Source of the DNA: Oscillospiraceae bacterium
GTDB lineage: Bacteria; Bacillota; Clostridia; Oscillospirales; Oscillospiraceae
Reading direction: 5' to 3'
Assembly: GCA_020860545.1 (NCBI GenBank)
Contig: JAJBUC010000101.1
Coordinates: 1 to 50,824, forward strand
Length of the DNA: 50,824 nucleotides
Of this stretch, positions 23,856-33,451 are shown in pieces; positions within the stretch are counted from its first letter, which is position 1, and every line of letters begins with the position of its first letter. The translations under genes were made by a program, and so were the position numbers. The notes under the pieces are model-generated. The model was not told where the DNA came from. It worked only from the letters and a program-made list of their open reading frames with translations, and did not search any database.

Positions 23856-24940
23856 ATTATAACATTGCACTCATCCGTGGCGACGGCATCGGCCCCGAGG
23901 TGGTGGAGCAGGCGGTCTGCGTACTGGACGCCGTCGGGAAAAAGTTTGGGCATACCTATGCCTATACCGACGTGCTGCTTGGCGGCTGCGCCACAGACGC
24001 GGTGGGAAAATCCTACCCCGACGGCACGGCGGAAAAATGCAAGGCGTGCGACGCGGTTTTGCTCGGCGCGGTCGGTGGCCCGAAGTGGGGCTCCGACCGG
24101 CCGGCGGAAGAGCGCCCGGAGACGGCACTGCTCGCCATCCGGAAGGATTTGGGCTTGTATGCCAACCTCCGCCCCGCAGTACTGCGCCCCGCGCTGACGG
24201 GTGCATGCCCGCTCAAGCCGGAGATCGCCGAAGCGGGCATCGACCTGATGATGGTGCGGGAGCTGACGGGCGGTGTCTACTTTGGAAAGCGCGCGCGCTA
24301 TGATACGGCGGAGCGCGGCGTGGAGTGCAGTGACCTCATGGCGTACTCCGAGCGGGAGATCGAGCGCATCGGCCGCCGTGCCTTTGCGCTCGCTCGCCTG
24401 CGCCGGAAAAAGGTCACGAGCGTGGACAAGGCAAATGTGCTCGAGACCAGCCGCCTCTGGCGGGAGGTCCTCCACCGGATCGCACAGGAGTACGGCGATG
24501 TGGAGTATGAGGATATGCTCGTCGATAACTGCGCCATGCAGCTCGTGCGCAATCCCGGCCAGTTCGACGTGGTGGTGACCGAAAACATGTTCGGCGATAT
24601 CCTCTCCGACGAGGCGTCGATGATCACCGGCTCTATCGGGCTGCTCCCGTCGGCCTCCATCGGTGACGGCGCACCGGGGCTTTACGAGCCCATCCACGGC
24701 TCCGCGCCCGATATCGCGGGGCAGGATAAGGCAAACCCCATCGCCACCATTCTGTCTGTCGCCATGATGTTCCGCTACTCTTTCCAGCGCGCGGAGGAGG
24801 CCGACGCGATTGAGGCGGCTGTCGACCGCGTGCTTGCAGAGGGCTATCACACTGCGGACATGGCGGGGCGCGGCGAACCCATCGGTACCAAACGGATGGG
24901 CGCGCTGATCTGCGCGGAAATTGCAGCCATACAAAAATAA
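23852..24940 (+). CDS. leuB: 3-isopropylmalate dehydrogenase
   Basis: A 362-aa NAD-dependent oxidative decarboxylase acting on 3-isopropylmalate. It opens [15 protein letters not shown]. Substrate-binding and catalytic segments are [14 protein letters not shown], the [15 protein letters not shown] helix with catalytic Lys, the metal Asp motif [20 protein letters not shown], and the nucleotide loop [20 protein letters not shown]. Normal length. Last gene of leuCDB; leuA and ilv genes are not in the window. A promoter for rpmE begins 5 nt after the stop. Confidence 0.96.
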   Translation: MNYNIALIRGDGIGPEVVEQAVCVLDAVGKKFGHTYAYTDVLLGGCATDAVGKSYPDGTAEKCKACDAVLLGAVGGPKWGSDRPAEERPETALLAIRKDLGLYANLRPAVLRPALTGACPLKPEIAEAGIDLMMVRELTGGVYFGKRARYDTAERGVECSDLMAYSEREIERIGRRAFALARLRRKKVTSVDKANVLETSRLWREVLHRIAQEYGDVEYEDMLVDNCAMQLVRNPGQFDVVVTENMFGDILSDEASMITGSIGLLPSASIGDGAPGLYEPIHGSAPDIAGQDKANPIATILSVAMMFRYSFQRAEEADAIEAAVDRVLAEGYHTADMAGRGEPIGTKRMGALICAEIAAIQK

Positions 24941-24944
24941 AAGG

Positions 24945-24973
24945 TTGCATTTGAGGGCAAACTGTGGTATCAT
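24945..24973 (+). promoter_or_regulatory. Promoter of rpmE
   Basis: TTGCAT (24945-24950), 17-nt spacer, TATCAT (24968-24973) with TGG extension; same hexamers as the NuoE/F/G-operon promoter. Confidence 0.7.
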
Positions 24974-25029
24974 ATTTTAGCATTTGATGAAACAATAATT
25001 TTTCTGCAGAAGAAAGAGGTGAACACACT

Positions 25030-25239
25030 ATGCGGGAAGGCATTCATCCCAATTACGCGCAAACCACCATTCGCTGTGCCTGTGGCAATGTAATTGAGAC
25101 CGGTTCAACTAAACAGGACATTCGTGTCGAGGTTTGCTCCAAGTGTCACCCCTTCTTCACCGGAAAGCAGAAGATGGTTGATACTGGCGGTCGCGTGAGC
25201 CGCTTCAATAAGAAGTTTGGCTTGGAGAACAACCAGTAA
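25030..25239 (+). CDS. rpmE: 50S ribosomal protein bL31 (zinc-binding form)
   Basis: A 69-aa protein starting [20 protein letters not shown], with zinc ligands Cys 16 and 18 (CAC) and Cys 36/39 in [15 protein letters not shown], so it is the Zn-containing C+ paralogue. GAAAGAGGTG precedes ATG 25030. Monocistronic: its own promoter, then a strong terminator at 25251. Confidence 0.97.
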   Translation: MREGIHPNYAQTTIRCACGNVIETGSTKQDIRVEVCSKCHPFFTGKQKMVDTGGRVSRFNKKFGLENNQ

Positions 25240-25250
25240 GCGCCGCCCAA

Positions 25251-25282
25251 AAAGCCCGCACCGGATCGGTGCGGGCTTTTTT
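25251..25282 (+). terminator. rpmE terminator
   Basis: AGCCCGCACCG (25253-25263), GAT loop region, CGGTGCGGGCT (25267-25277), then a T-run. Confidence 0.93.
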
Positions 25283-25445
25283 ATCCTACCGCTGCATATA
25301 TATAGAGCACCCGCAAAAAATAGGTTGTGTGTAAGTGTCTCTCTTTTTCAGTGCGGAACCGTACTCCTTGTGGCGAGGGTTCCCCTCGGCATAACGTATA
25401 GGCAGATCACAAATCCAACCAAGCGGAAATTATAGGAGGTCTACC

Positions 25446-25946
25446 ATGCTATCAAAAATTGATGTAAAATCCCTGCATGAAAATGTCTTCACCCTCATCG
25501 GCGAGCGCTGGATGCTCGTTGCGGCAGGGGAAAAGGAAACCTGTAATATGATGACTGCAAGCTGGGGCGGTCTTGGCGTTTTGTGGGGCACCAATGTCGC
25601 AACGGTTTACATTCGCCCTACACGCTATACCTATGAGCTGATAGAAAAAGGGGATTACTTTACCATCTCCTTTTTCGGCGCGCAATATAAGGAGCAGCTC
25701 GCGCTCTGCGGCAAGAAGAGCGGACGCGACACCGACAAGGTAAAAGAGTGTGGCTTTACCGTGGAGGCAAGTGCATACGGCGCGCCGTATTTTGCCGAAG
25801 CGGAGCTGGTGCTTGTGTGCAAAAAGCGCTATGCGCAGGATTTTGATCCATCCCTTTTCCTGCTGGAGGATATGGAGCAGTGGTACCCCAATAAGGACTA
25901 CCATAGGATGTACATCGGCGAGATTGTGGAGGCATATCAGGCATAA
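25446..25946 (+). CDS. Flavin reductase-like FMN-binding split-barrel protein
   Basis: A 166-aa protein with the flavin reductase/FMN-binding split-barrel fold: ERWMLVAAGEKETCNMMTASW (residues 20-40), VYIRPTRYTYELIEKGDYFTISF (about 54-76) and GKKSGRDTDKVKECGF (about 88-103), typical of clostridial members that bind FMN and use NAD(P)H or act as flavoredoxins. RBS TAGGAGG. It lies 33 nt upstream of hflX in the same direction and may share its transcript. Physiological acceptor unknown. Confidence 0.85.
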   Translation: MLSKIDVKSLHENVFTLIGERWMLVAAGEKETCNMMTASWGGLGVLWGTNVATVYIRPTRYTYELIEKGDYFTISFFGAQYKEQLALCGKKSGRDTDKVKECGFTVEASAYGAPYFAEAELVLVCKKRYAQDFDPSLFLLEDMEQWYPNKDYHRMYIGEIVEAYQA

Positions 25947-25979
25947 CCCTGATACCGCCGCGCGGAAAGGAAGTGCCAT

Positions 25980-27260
25980 ATGGCGGAGAAAACGGAAGGG
26001 GAAGTCAACCGCGCGGTGCTGGTCGGCCTGAGCGCCGGGAGCCTGCGCCGGGAGGAAAACGCAACCGACGAATCCATGGAGGAGCTGCGCGCCCTGCTGG
26101 AGACGGCGGAGGGCGCATGCCTTGCCATCGTCCTGCAGAAGAAGGACACGCCGGAGGCGCGCACCTTCATCGGCGAGGGCAAGGTGCAGGAGGTGAAGGA
26201 GCTCGTACAGACGCTTGCAGCGGACATGGTGATCTTCGACAACAGCCTCTCCCCCTCCCAGCAAAGGGTACTGACTGAGGCGCTTGGCGTGACGGTCCTC
26301 GACCGCGCCGCCCTGATTCTGGATATTTTCGCCCGCCGGGCAAAGACGAGTGAGGGGCGCTTGCAGGTGGAGCTCGCGCAGTACCAGTATCTCCTGCCCC
26401 GCCTGACCGGCATGTGGGGCCATCTGGTGCGCCAGACCGCGTCGGGCGGCAAGTCCCCCATCGGCACGCGCGGCCCCGGTGAAACCCAGCTCGAAACCGA
26501 CCGGCGGCACATTCGCCGTAAGATCGCAAAGCTCCAGGAGGAGCTCGAGCAGGTACGCCGTGTGCGCGGCACGCAACGGCAGCGCCGGGAGAAAAATGAG
26601 GTGCCCGTCGTGGCACTGGTGGGCTACACCAACGCGGGCAAATCCACGCTGCTCAACGCCCTCACAGGGGCCGACATCCCGGCAAACGACCGCCTGTTCG
26701 ACACCCTGGACACCACCACACGCACCTTGGAGATCTCCGACACCTGTACTGTACTGCTCTCCGATACAGTGGGCTTTATTCAAAAGCTGCCCCACCATCT
26801 GGTGGAGGCGTTTAAGGCGACGCTGGAGGAACTGGCGTTTGCCGACCTGCTCCTGCATGTTATCGACGCCTCGAACCCCACGTGGCGGGAGCAGGCGGAG
26901 GTGGTGGAGGCGCTCATCACGGAGCTCGGCGCTTCAAAAACCCCGCGCATTGATGTCTTTAACAAGTGTGACTGTTACACGGGTGATATCATGCCCCACG
27001 GGGAACATATTGTGTCCATCTCGGCGAAAACCGGGCAGGGGCTCGACGCCCTGCGCGACGTCATCGGACAGCACCTCGACAAAGGCGCGGCAAAGGTAAC
27101 GCTCCACATCCCCTATGACCAGGGGGGGCTCGTTGACATGCTCTACCGCGAGGCAAAGGTGCAGTCAGTGGAGTTTGCGGGTGAGATCGAGGTGATTGTC
27201 ACCTGCACACCCAAGGTCCTGGGACAGGTGAGCGAATTCATTCGCAGGGACGACGTATGA
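25980..27260 (+). CDS. hflX: Ribosome-associated GTPase HflX
   Basis: A 426-aa GTPase. The N-terminal HflX domain (about 10-195) contains FIGEGKVQEVKELV and IGTRGPGETQLETDRR (161-176), with a coiled coil at 178-205. G domain: G1 GYTNAGKS (215-222), switch region DTLDTTTRTL, G3 DTVG (262-265), G4 NKCD (328-331), G5 SAKTG. Known role: splitting stalled or heat-damaged ribosomes. The C-terminal domain is complete. RBS GGAAAGGAAG before ATG 25980. Overlaps the next gene by 4 nt. Confidence 0.95.
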   Translation: MAEKTEGEVNRAVLVGLSAGSLRREENATDESMEELRALLETAEGACLAIVLQKKDTPEARTFIGEGKVQEVKELVQTLAADMVIFDNSLSPSQQRVLTEALGVTVLDRAALILDIFARRAKTSEGRLQVELAQYQYLLPRLTGMWGHLVRQTASGGKSPIGTRGPGETQLETDRRHIRRKIAKLQEELEQVRRVRGTQRQRREKNEVPVVALVGYTNAGKSTLLNALTGADIPANDRLFDTLDTTTRTLEISDTCTVLLSDTVGFIQKLPHHLVEAFKATLEELAFADLLLHVIDASNPTWREQAEVVEALITELGASKTPRIDVFNKCDCYTGDIMPHGEHIVSISAKTGQGLDALRDVIGQHLDKGAAKVTLHIPYDQGGLVDMLYREAKVQSVEFAGEIEVIVTCTPKVLGQVSEFIRRDDV

Positions 27261-27886
27261 CCGCGTTCCGGATTCCCACTGCGCCCGCCGAGACGGAATT
27301 TACAGAAAAACGCTCCCGCTTTATCGGGCATATCTGGCCGGTGGAGACGGAGGAGGAAGCCCGCGCAAGGATTGAGGAGATGAAAAAGCGCTACCACGAC
27401 GCGCGACACAATTGCTGGTGCTATGCCGTACGGGCTGGCGGCGCGGTGCGCTACTCCGACGACGGCGAGCCGCAAGGCACCGCCGGACAGCCGATGCTTG
27501 GCGTGTTTCAGAAGGAGGGCGTGGAAAACTTCTGCTGCGTGGTCACGCGTTACTTTGGCGGCATTTTGCTCGGCGCGGGCGGACTGGTGCGGGCATACAC
27601 CCGCTCCGCCAAAGACGCGCTGGACGCCGCAGGTATCTCGGAGGTGCACCGCTGGACGGAAGCTGCCGTAACCTGTCCGTACCACCTCTTTGAACGGGTG
27701 AAACTCGCCTGCGAGGATGCCGGTATACCGGGCGACGCGGCATACGGCGCGGAGGTCACCCTGCGCGTCATCCTGCCGGAAGAAGGAGAAGCGGACTTTA
27801 TCACCCGCATCACGGAGCTGACGGCAGGGTGCTGCGTGCCGAAGGTATGCGGGGCGGTGCTACGTGCCGTACCGCTGCAAAAATAA
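27257..27886 (+). CDS. YigZ/IMPACT family protein
   Basis: A 209-aa protein with the UPF0029 (IMPACT) N-terminal domain: FTEKRSRFIGHIWPV, RHNCWCYAVRAGG, YSDDGEPQGTAGQPML and VVTRYFGGILLGAGGLVRAY. A ferredoxin-like C-terminal DUF1949-type domain follows from about residue 135. The family is linked to translation or stress responses; its biochemical activity is not settled. It overlaps hflX by 4 nt (ATGA), so the two are probably coexpressed, in keeping with a ribosome-related job. Confidence 0.92.
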   Translation: MTAFRIPTAPAETEFTEKRSRFIGHIWPVETEEEARARIEEMKKRYHDARHNCWCYAVRAGGAVRYSDDGEPQGTAGQPMLGVFQKEGVENFCCVVTRYFGGILLGAGGLVRAYTRSAKDALDAAGISEVHRWTEAAVTCPYHLFERVKLACEDAGIPGDAAYGAEVTLRVILPEEGEADFITRITELTAGCCVPKVCGAVLRAVPLQK

Positions 27887-27970
27887 ATTTCACGCGAAAG
27901 AAGGGTTTGTACCCATCGGCGTCGTATATTGCTTTATATAGAATAAAAAAGCCAATAAGGGACTGATGCT

Positions 27971-28975
27971 ATGACGATACGCGAACAGACCGAACGTCAG
28001 GAGGCACAGCTGCTCTCCTCCCACGCGTGCTTATCCGCAGAGTCGCTCGGGCGGGTCCGTCCGGAGCCCCAGTGCCCGGTGCGCACCTGCTTCCAGCGGG
28101 ATATCGACCGGATCATCCACGCAAAATCCTTCCGGAGGCTCAGGCAGAAGACGCAGGTCTTCCTCCAGCCGGAGGGTGACCATTACCGTACCCGCCTCAC
28201 CCATACGCTGGAGGTGGCGCGCATCGCCCGCACCATCGCACGCGGCCTGCGGCTCAACGAGGATTTGACCGAGGCGGCTGCGCTCGGGCACGATCTGGGG
28301 CACACCCCTTTCGGTCATGCCGGGGAACGTGTGCTCAACGAGCTGCTGCCGGGCGGCTTTGCCCATAACGAGCAGTCCCTGCGCGTTGTGGATCGGCTGG
28401 AGAAGGACGGCATGGGCTTAAACCTCACCCACGAGGTGCGCCGCGCTATCCTCTGCCACACGGGAGAGGATCAGCCTGAGACGGCGGAGGGTAAGCTCCT
28501 GCGTCTGGCGGACAAAATCGCCTACATAAACCACGACATTGACGACGCCATCCGCGGCGGGATCATCTATGCCATTGATATCCCCATTGCCATCTCCGAG
28601 GTGCTCGGCTTCACCAACGCCGAGCGCATCAACAGTCTGGTCGTCGACATCATCGAGACAAGCGCGCAGACAGGGGAAGTCATGCAGTCCGCTCCCTTTC
28701 ATGCGGCGATGTACAGCCTGCGGGAATTCATGTTCGAACACGTCTACCGCAGCCCTGTTGCCAAGGGGGAAGAGGGCAAGGCGCAGGAGCTTCTGCGCAG
28801 GCTCTTTGCGTATTATATGGGCCACCCGGACAAGCTCTCACCCGAAACGCAGGAGATCGCGCAGGAGGATGGTCGGGCGCGCGCAGTGTGCGATTACATT
28901 GCAGGCATGACGGATGAATACGCGCTGGAAAAGTACGCCGAGGCGTTTATTCCCGCGGCCTGGTCGGTGAAGTAA
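27971..28975 (+). CDS. dgt: dGTPase-like HD-domain deoxynucleoside triphosphate triphosphohydrolase
   Basis: A 334-aa HD-superfamily enzyme. Metal and catalytic residues are in YRTRLTHTLEVARIARTIAR (about 59-78) and ALGHDLGHTPFGHAGERVLNE (about 97-117). A helical C-terminal domain ends ALEKYAEAFIPAAWSVK. It hydrolyses dNTPs to nucleosides and triphosphate. It belongs to the short bacterial dGTPase-like group, which in clostridia commonly sits just upstream of dnaG-rpoD, as here. RBS AAGGGACTG is only fair. Confidence 0.92.
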   Translation: MTIREQTERQEAQLLSSHACLSAESLGRVRPEPQCPVRTCFQRDIDRIIHAKSFRRLRQKTQVFLQPEGDHYRTRLTHTLEVARIARTIARGLRLNEDLTEAAALGHDLGHTPFGHAGERVLNELLPGGFAHNEQSLRVVDRLEKDGMGLNLTHEVRRAILCHTGEDQPETAEGKLLRLADKIAYINHDIDDAIRGGIIYAIDIPIAISEVLGFTNAERINSLVVDIIETSAQTGEVMQSAPFHAAMYSLREFMFEHVYRSPVAKGEEGKAQELLRRLFAYYMGHPDKLSPETQEIAQEDGRARAVCDYIAGMTDEYALEKYAEAFIPAAWSVK

Positions 28976-29001
28976 CAAAATACGCCGCCCATCGGCAGAT
29001 T

Positions 29002-29010
29002 TGTTATAAT
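29002..29010 (+). promoter_or_regulatory. Candidate extended -10 promoter for dnaG-rpoD
   Basis: TGTTATAAT (29002-29010), with no good -35. Starts about 45 nt before the dnaG start codon. Confidence 0.45.
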
Positions 29011-29054
29011 AATGTAAAAAAACGGAAATGATAGAGAGACAGGAGGCACCCGGA

Positions 29055-30833
29055 TTGGCAATACCGGCACAATTTATAGACGAGCTTGTGGCACGCAGTG
29101 AGATCTCTGATGTCGTTTCGTCCTACGTCTCTCTGACCCGGAAGGGGGGCAACCTCTGGGGGCTGTGCCCGTTTCACAATGAAAAAACCCCATCCTTTTC
29201 GGTTTCGCAGGAGAAACAGTTTTTTCACTGCTTCGGCTGTGGGAAGGGCGGGGGTGTCATCACCTTTATCATGGAGATAGAAAACCTGCCGTACGTCGAT
29301 GCCATCCGCCTGCTTGCAAAGCGCGCGGGGCTGGCGGTGCCGGAGGGCGAGGAAAACAGCGCGTTCCGCGTGCAACGGGAGCGCTTGCTCAGCCTCAATC
29401 GTGAGGCGGCACGCTTCTTCCACGACCAGCTCACCCAGCCGGGCGGCGCGCGCGGGGCCTCCTACCTCTACAACACGCGGCGGCTTTCCAGTGGTACCGT
29501 CACCCGTTTTGGCCTGGGGGTTGCCCCCGACGGTTGGGACCATCTCATCGAGGCGATGGCGGAAAAGGGCTTTGATAAGCGCGACCTGCTGGACGCCGGA
29601 CTCGCGGTGGACAACAAGAAAGGACGAATCTACGACCGCTTCCGTGACCGCGTCATGTTCCCCATCATCGACCTGCGGGGCGATGTCATCGGCTTTGGCG
29701 GCAGGGTGCTCGGCGACGAACAGCCGAAGTACCTCAACTCGCCTGACACCGTTATCTATAATAAAAGCCGCAACCTCTTTGCGCTCAACCTCGCGCGCAA
29801 GTCGAAGCAGGGGCGGCTCATTCTCACGGAGGGCTATATGGACACCATCGCCCTGCATCAGGCCGGCTTTGACTGCGCGGTGGCAAGCCTCGGCACCGCC
29901 CTCACGGAGCAGCACGCGCAGCTGCTTTCCCGCTACACCAAAGAGGTTGTGATCGCCTACGACGGGGACGGCGCGGGCACCTCGGCGGCACAGCGCGCCA
30001 TCCCGATTTTGGAACGCACCGGGCTGCGCGTGCGTGTGCTGGCATTCAGCGGGGCGAAGGACCCGGACGAATATATCGGCAAATTCGGGCGCGCCGCCTT
30101 TGCGCGGCTCCTCGACCGGAGCGAAAACCACATTGAGTACCGTCTCGCGCAGATACAAAAGCAGTATGACATAGCGGATGACGAGCAAAAGGTCGCATTT
30201 TTGCGGGCGTGTGCAGAATTCATCGCAACACTCCAAAGCCCTGTGGAGCGCGAGGTCTTCGGCACCCGCGCGGCGGAGGCGGCAGGCGTCTCCCGGGACG
30301 CCATGGAGCAGGAAGTAAAGCGCGCGCGTAACACCCGTGTACGGCGTGAAAAGAAAAAACAAGAGCGTAAAAACCTCACCCCGGCCGTGCAGCTGCAGCC
30401 ACGGGACAAGGCAATGCGCTATCAGAATATACGCTCAGCCCGAGCGGAGGAGGGCGTCATACGCCTGCTTCTGCTGGAACCGGTCTTAACAGAGAAGGTA
30501 GCAGCGCGCCTGCAGCCGGAGGACTTCAGTTCACCGGTACTGGGCAAGGCATACGGCATCCTCCGCGCGCGCTACCGGGAAGGGCTGAGTACCCAGCTCG
30601 CCGTTTTGGCAGGGGCGCTGGAGGAGAGCGAAATCAGCCATCTCGCACAGGTGTTGGATCGGCCCGAGGCACTGGAGAACAGCGAGCAGGCGATGGAGGA
30701 TTACCTCTCACTGATCGAGTGGGAGACAGCCAAGCGCCGTGGCCGGGCGCAGGATAAACCGCAGGAATCTCTTCTGGCGGCACAGGAGCGCTTTAGAGAG
30801 AAAAAAAGCTTTGGAGGAACATCACATGAGTGA
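29055..30833 (+). CDS. dnaG: DNA primase
   Basis: A 592-aa primase that makes RNA primers at the replication fork. The CHC2 zinc-finger domain has [13 protein letters not shown] and [12 protein letters not shown] (about 35-70). The catalytic core includes [22 protein letters not shown], the TOPRIM motifs [15 protein letters not shown] and [12 protein letters not shown]. The C-terminal helicase-binding domain starts near residue 460. TTG 29055 is chosen as start because AGGAGG lies 8 nt upstream and the protein then begins [16 protein letters not shown] as in the family; ATG 29028 is the alternative (601 aa). It overlaps rpoD by 8 nt: the classical macromolecular synthesis operon. Confidence 0.96.
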   Translation: MAIPAQFIDELVARSEISDVVSSYVSLTRKGGNLWGLCPFHNEKTPSFSVSQEKQFFHCFGCGKGGGVITFIMEIENLPYVDAIRLLAKRAGLAVPEGEENSAFRVQRERLLSLNREAARFFHDQLTQPGGARGASYLYNTRRLSSGTVTRFGLGVAPDGWDHLIEAMAEKGFDKRDLLDAGLAVDNKKGRIYDRFRDRVMFPIIDLRGDVIGFGGRVLGDEQPKYLNSPDTVIYNKSRNLFALNLARKSKQGRLILTEGYMDTIALHQAGFDCAVASLGTALTEQHAQLLSRYTKEVVIAYDGDGAGTSAAQRAIPILERTGLRVRVLAFSGAKDPDEYIGKFGRAAFARLLDRSENHIEYRLAQIQKQYDIADDEQKVAFLRACAEFIATLQSPVEREVFGTRAAEAAGVSRDAMEQEVKRARNTRVRREKKKQERKNLTPAVQLQPRDKAMRYQNIRSARAEEGVIRLLLLEPVLTEKVAARLQPEDFSSPVLGKAYGILRARYREGLSTQLAVLAGALEESEISHLAQVLDRPEALENSEQAMEDYLSLIEWETAKRRGRAQDKPQESLLAAQERFREKKSFGGTSHE

Positions 30834-32160
30834 GCAGAATATCCCTGAGATAAATGAGCAGGAGCAGGAAAACGAAATGGCCAAACAGAACCTCACCAAC
30901 GCTGAAAAAATGGAGGTGGGGAAGATGATAGAGGTCATGAAGGTCATTGAGGGCGTCCCCGGCGCCGAAAAGCTCGGCGAGCTGATTGAGCGCGGCAAGA
31001 AAAAGGGGAATCTGTCCTCAAGCGAGCTGATGGATGTGCTGGAAAACATGGATCTATCCTCCGATCAGCTGGACAAAATATACGATACACTCGAAAATCT
31101 AGGCATCGACACAGTGGGGGAAGACTACCTGCCGGAGCTCCCTGACGAACTGCCAACCGAGGAAAGTCTGGAGGAGCTGCCGGAGGAAGAGCTGGTCGAC
31201 CCCAACACACTGGTGGATTCCTTTGGCGTGGATGACCCGGTGCGCATGTATCTTAAGGAGATCGGCAAGGTAAATCTTCTGACCTCGGAAGAGGAGATCG
31301 CGCTGGCCCAAGCCATGGGCATGGGCATGGCCGCCGAGGAGCAGCTGTCCGAGATCAGCCGGATGCGCAAAAACGGGGAGGACATACCCATCTCTGAGCA
31401 GGAAGAGGCGGAGCTGCGCCGCCTTTACGACAAGGGCGAAGCCGCCAAAAAGCGGCTGGCGGAGGCAAATTTGCGTCTCGTCGTCTCGATTGCCAAGCGC
31501 TACGTCGGGCGGGGCATGCTCTTTCTCGACCTGATTCAGGAGGGCAACCTGGGCCTGATCAAAGCGGTTGAAAAGTTTGACTACACCAAGGGCTACAAGT
31601 TTTCCACCTATGCCACATGGTGGGTGCGGCAGGCCATCACCCGCGCCATCGCCGATCAGGCGCGCACCATCCGTATCCCCGTGCATATGGTGGAGACCAT
31701 CAACAAGGTCATCCGCGTCTCCCGTCAGCTTCTGCAGGAGCTCGGGCGCGACCCTACGCCGGAGGAGATCGCCACCGAGATGGCCATGCCGGTGGAGAAG
31801 GTGCGCGAAATCCTGAAGATTGCACAGGAGCCGGTCAGCCTGGAGACGCCGATCGGCGAGGAGGAGGACTCCCACCTGGGCGACTTTATCCCCGACGAGG
31901 ATGCATCCGAACCGTCGGAGGCCGCCAGCTTCACCCTGCTCAAGGAGCAGCTTGTGGAGGTGCTGCGCACGCTGACACCACGCGAGGAGAAGGTGCTCAA
32001 GCTGCGCTTTGGCATCGAGGACGGCAGAACCCGTACGCTGGAAGAGGTCGGCAAAGAGTTTAAGGTCACCCGCGAACGCATCCGACAGATTGAGGCCAAG
32101 GCCCTGCGCAAGCTGCGCCACCCTTCGCGCAGTAAAAAACTCAAGGATTTTCTGAACTAG
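30826..32160 (+). CDS. rpoD: Primary RNA polymerase sigma factor (sigma-70/sigma-A)
   Basis: A 444-aa housekeeping sigma factor from ATG 30826 (TTGGAGG upstream). The N-terminal acidic region 1.1 (about 20-110) has an extra Glu/Pro-rich linker. Region 1.2 reads [20 protein letters not shown], region 2 [20 protein letters not shown] and [20 protein letters not shown]. Region 3 follows, and region 4 has [20 protein letters not shown] with the -35-recognition helix. All core regions are intact, matching the many TTGACA/TATAAT-type promoters seen here. Ends 1 nt before the rpsF promoter. Confidence 0.97.
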   Translation: MSEQNIPEINEQEQENEMAKQNLTNAEKMEVGKMIEVMKVIEGVPGAEKLGELIERGKKKGNLSSSELMDVLENMDLSSDQLDKIYDTLENLGIDTVGEDYLPELPDELPTEESLEELPEEELVDPNTLVDSFGVDDPVRMYLKEIGKVNLLTSEEEIALAQAMGMGMAAEEQLSEISRMRKNGEDIPISEQEEAELRRLYDKGEAAKKRLAEANLRLVVSIAKRYVGRGMLFLDLIQEGNLGLIKAVEKFDYTKGYKFSTYATWWVRQAITRAIADQARTIRIPVHMVETINKVIRVSRQLLQELGRDPTPEEIATEMAMPVEKVREILKIAQEPVSLETPIGEEEDSHLGDFIPDEDASEPSEAASFTLLKEQLVEVLRTLTPREEKVLKLRFGIEDGRTRTLEEVGKEFKVTRERIRQIEAKALRKLRHPSRSKKLKDFLN

Positions 32161-32161
32161 C

Positions 32162-32189
32162 TTGACAAATTTGAAAATTCATATATAAT
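32162..32189 (+). promoter_or_regulatory. Consensus promoter of the rpsF-ssb-rpsR operon
   Basis: Perfect TTGACA (32162-32167) and TATAAT (32184-32189) with a 16-nt spacer. Confidence 0.88.
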
Positions 32190-32216
32190 AGTATGGCTTG
32201 TTTATACTTTAAAACA

Positions 32217-32258
32217 GGCACATCCTTGCCCCCGACCTTGAGCGGGGGCCATATGTCC
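32217..32258 (+). promoter_or_regulatory. Candidate S6:S18-binding autoregulatory leader
   Basis: In the 5' UTR of rpsF a lower helix GG(C)ACAT (32217-32223) with ATGTCC (32253-32258) carries a small internal loop and an upper helix GCCCCCG (32228-32234) with CGGGGGC (32243-32249), closed by an 8-nt loop. Position, two-helix shape and a CCG near the loop fit the known bacterial rpsF-leader motif bound by the S6:S18 complex; both proteins are encoded by this operon. Covariation was not tested. Confidence 0.6.
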
Positions 32259-32276
32259 ATAGGGAGGTGCAAGAAA

Positions 32277-32573
32277 ATGGCAAAGATCAGCGGAAATTAT
32301 GAGCTTGTATACATCCTGCGTCCCGAATTGAGCGAGGAGCAGACAGCAGAGCTCGTAACAAAATTCAAATCCATGGCGGAAGAAGCGGGTACTGTAACCG
32401 AGGTTGACGAGTGGGGCAAGCGTCGTCTGGCGTATCCCATTAACGACCTGAACGAAGGGTATTATGTGCGCATGACCTTCAGCTCAGTCCCCGAGTTCCC
32501 ACAGAAGCTGGAACGTATGCTGCGCATTACCGACGGCGTGATGCGTTCCATGACTGTCTGTCTGGACGACTGA
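32277..32573 (+). CDS. rpsF: 30S ribosomal protein bS6
   Basis: A 98-aa protein starting at ATG 32277 (GGGAGGTGC upstream), with ISGNYELVYILRPELSEEQ and EWGKRRLAYPINDLNEGYYV typical of bS6, which binds 16S rRNA with S18. An in-frame start 84 nt upstream falls in the leader RNA and is rejected. First of the conserved rpsF-ssb-rpsR trio; the spacing to ssb is 15 nt. Confidence 0.97.
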   Translation: MAKISGNYELVYILRPELSEEQTAELVTKFKSMAEEAGTVTEVDEWGKRRLAYPINDLNEGYYVRMTFSSVPEFPQKLERMLRITDGVMRSMTVCLDD

Positions 32574-32588
32574 GGGGGAGGATAAAAG

Positions 32589-33038
32589 ATGCTCAACCGA
32601 ATCATTCTGATGGGGCGCCTGACCCGCGACCCGGAGCTGCGCCACACACAGACAGGCACACCGGTTGCATCCTTCAGTCTTGCTGTCGAGCGAGATTTCA
32701 AGGATAAGCAGACCGGCGAAAAGACAACCGACTTCATTGATATTGTCGCATGGCGGCAGACGGCGGAGTTTGTCTCCCGCTTTTTCACCAAGGGCCGCAT
32801 GGCCGTTGTGGAGGGCCGCCTGCAGATACGCGATTGGAACGACAAGGACGGCAACAAGCGCCGCTCCGCCGAGATTATCGCCGATAACATCTATTTCGGC
32901 GATTCCAAGCGCGATGCGGAGGGCGGCGGCTATGCCTCGCCTCCCCCCAGCGGCGGCAGCTATGCAGCACCACCCCCGGGCGATTCCGGCGACCAATTCG
33001 CCGCTTTCTCGGATGACGAGGAAGAATTGCCCTTCTAG
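32589..33038 (+). CDS. ssb: Single-stranded DNA-binding protein
   Basis: A 149-aa SSB with an N-terminal OB fold (MLNRIILMGRLTRDPELRHT, FIDIVAWRQTAEFV, GRMAVVEGRLQIRDW), a Gly/Pro/Ser-rich flexible linker (about 112-138) and the acidic protein-interaction tip ending DDEEELPF. Essential for replication and repair. Middle gene of rpsF-ssb-rpsR. GGGGGAGG precedes ATG. Confidence 0.97.
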   Translation: MLNRIILMGRLTRDPELRHTQTGTPVASFSLAVERDFKDKQTGEKTTDFIDIVAWRQTAEFVSRFFTKGRMAVVEGRLQIRDWNDKDGNKRRSAEIIADNIYFGDSKRDAEGGGYASPPPSGGSYAAPPPGDSGDQFAAFSDDEEELPF

Positions 33039-33076
33039 CATAAAAAATAAATGTAACGTAAGGAGGTTTTAGCCGT

Positions 33077-33316
33077 ATGGCTATGGATAAAGAGCGCCCC
33101 CGCGGCCGCAAGCGCCGCAAGGTCTGTACCTTTTGCGCCGACAAGGTCACGCGCATTGACTATAAAGATGTCGTGAAACTGCGCCGCTTTGTTTCTGAGC
33201 GGTCCAAGATACTACCCCGCCGGACAACCGGCACCTGTGCAATGCATCAGCGTCAGCTGACCGAGGCGATTAAACGCGCGCGTCAGATTGCATTGCTCCC
33301 GTTTGTAACAGATTAA
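33077..33316 (+). CDS. rpsR: 30S ribosomal protein bS18
   Basis: A 79-aa basic protein, ATG 33077 after GTAAGGAGG. It includes [20 protein letters not shown] and [20 protein letters not shown], the usual S18 core. It has three Cys (VCTFCAD and TCAMHQ), so it may be a zinc-binding form. It ends the operon before a pair of palindromes. Confidence 0.97.
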   Translation: MAMDKERPRGRKRRKVCTFCADKVTRIDYKDVVKLRRFVSERSKILPRRTTGTCAMHQRQLTEAIKRARQIALLPFVTD

Positions 33317-33318
33317 TC

Positions 33319-33375
33319 ATTTGCAGACTTGTCTGCAAATCCAGTGAGTGTCACCGCTGCGCGGTGACACTCACT
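33319..33375 (+). terminator. Two adjacent perfect palindromes after rpsR
   Basis: First: ATTTGCAGAC (33319-33328), 2-nt loop, GTCTGCAAAT (33331-33340). Second: 15-bp arms 33343-33357 and 33361-33375 with loop TGC. Only a weak T-rich tail follows (TTTACTTTTG). Probably the operon terminator in tandem form. Confidence 0.7.
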
Positions 33376-33381
33376 TTACTT

Positions 33382-33404
33382 TTGGGGTAGAAACGTGGTA
33401 TAAT
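33382..33404 (+). promoter_or_regulatory. Candidate extended -10 promoter for the DRTGG gene
   Basis: TGGTATAAT, with TATAAT at 33399-33404. The -35 region is poor. 47 nt before ATG 33452. Confidence 0.5.
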
Positions 33405-33451
33405 AGCATTGCTCTACTGTGGAGTTTAATTTGCTACGAGGAGGAACCGGC

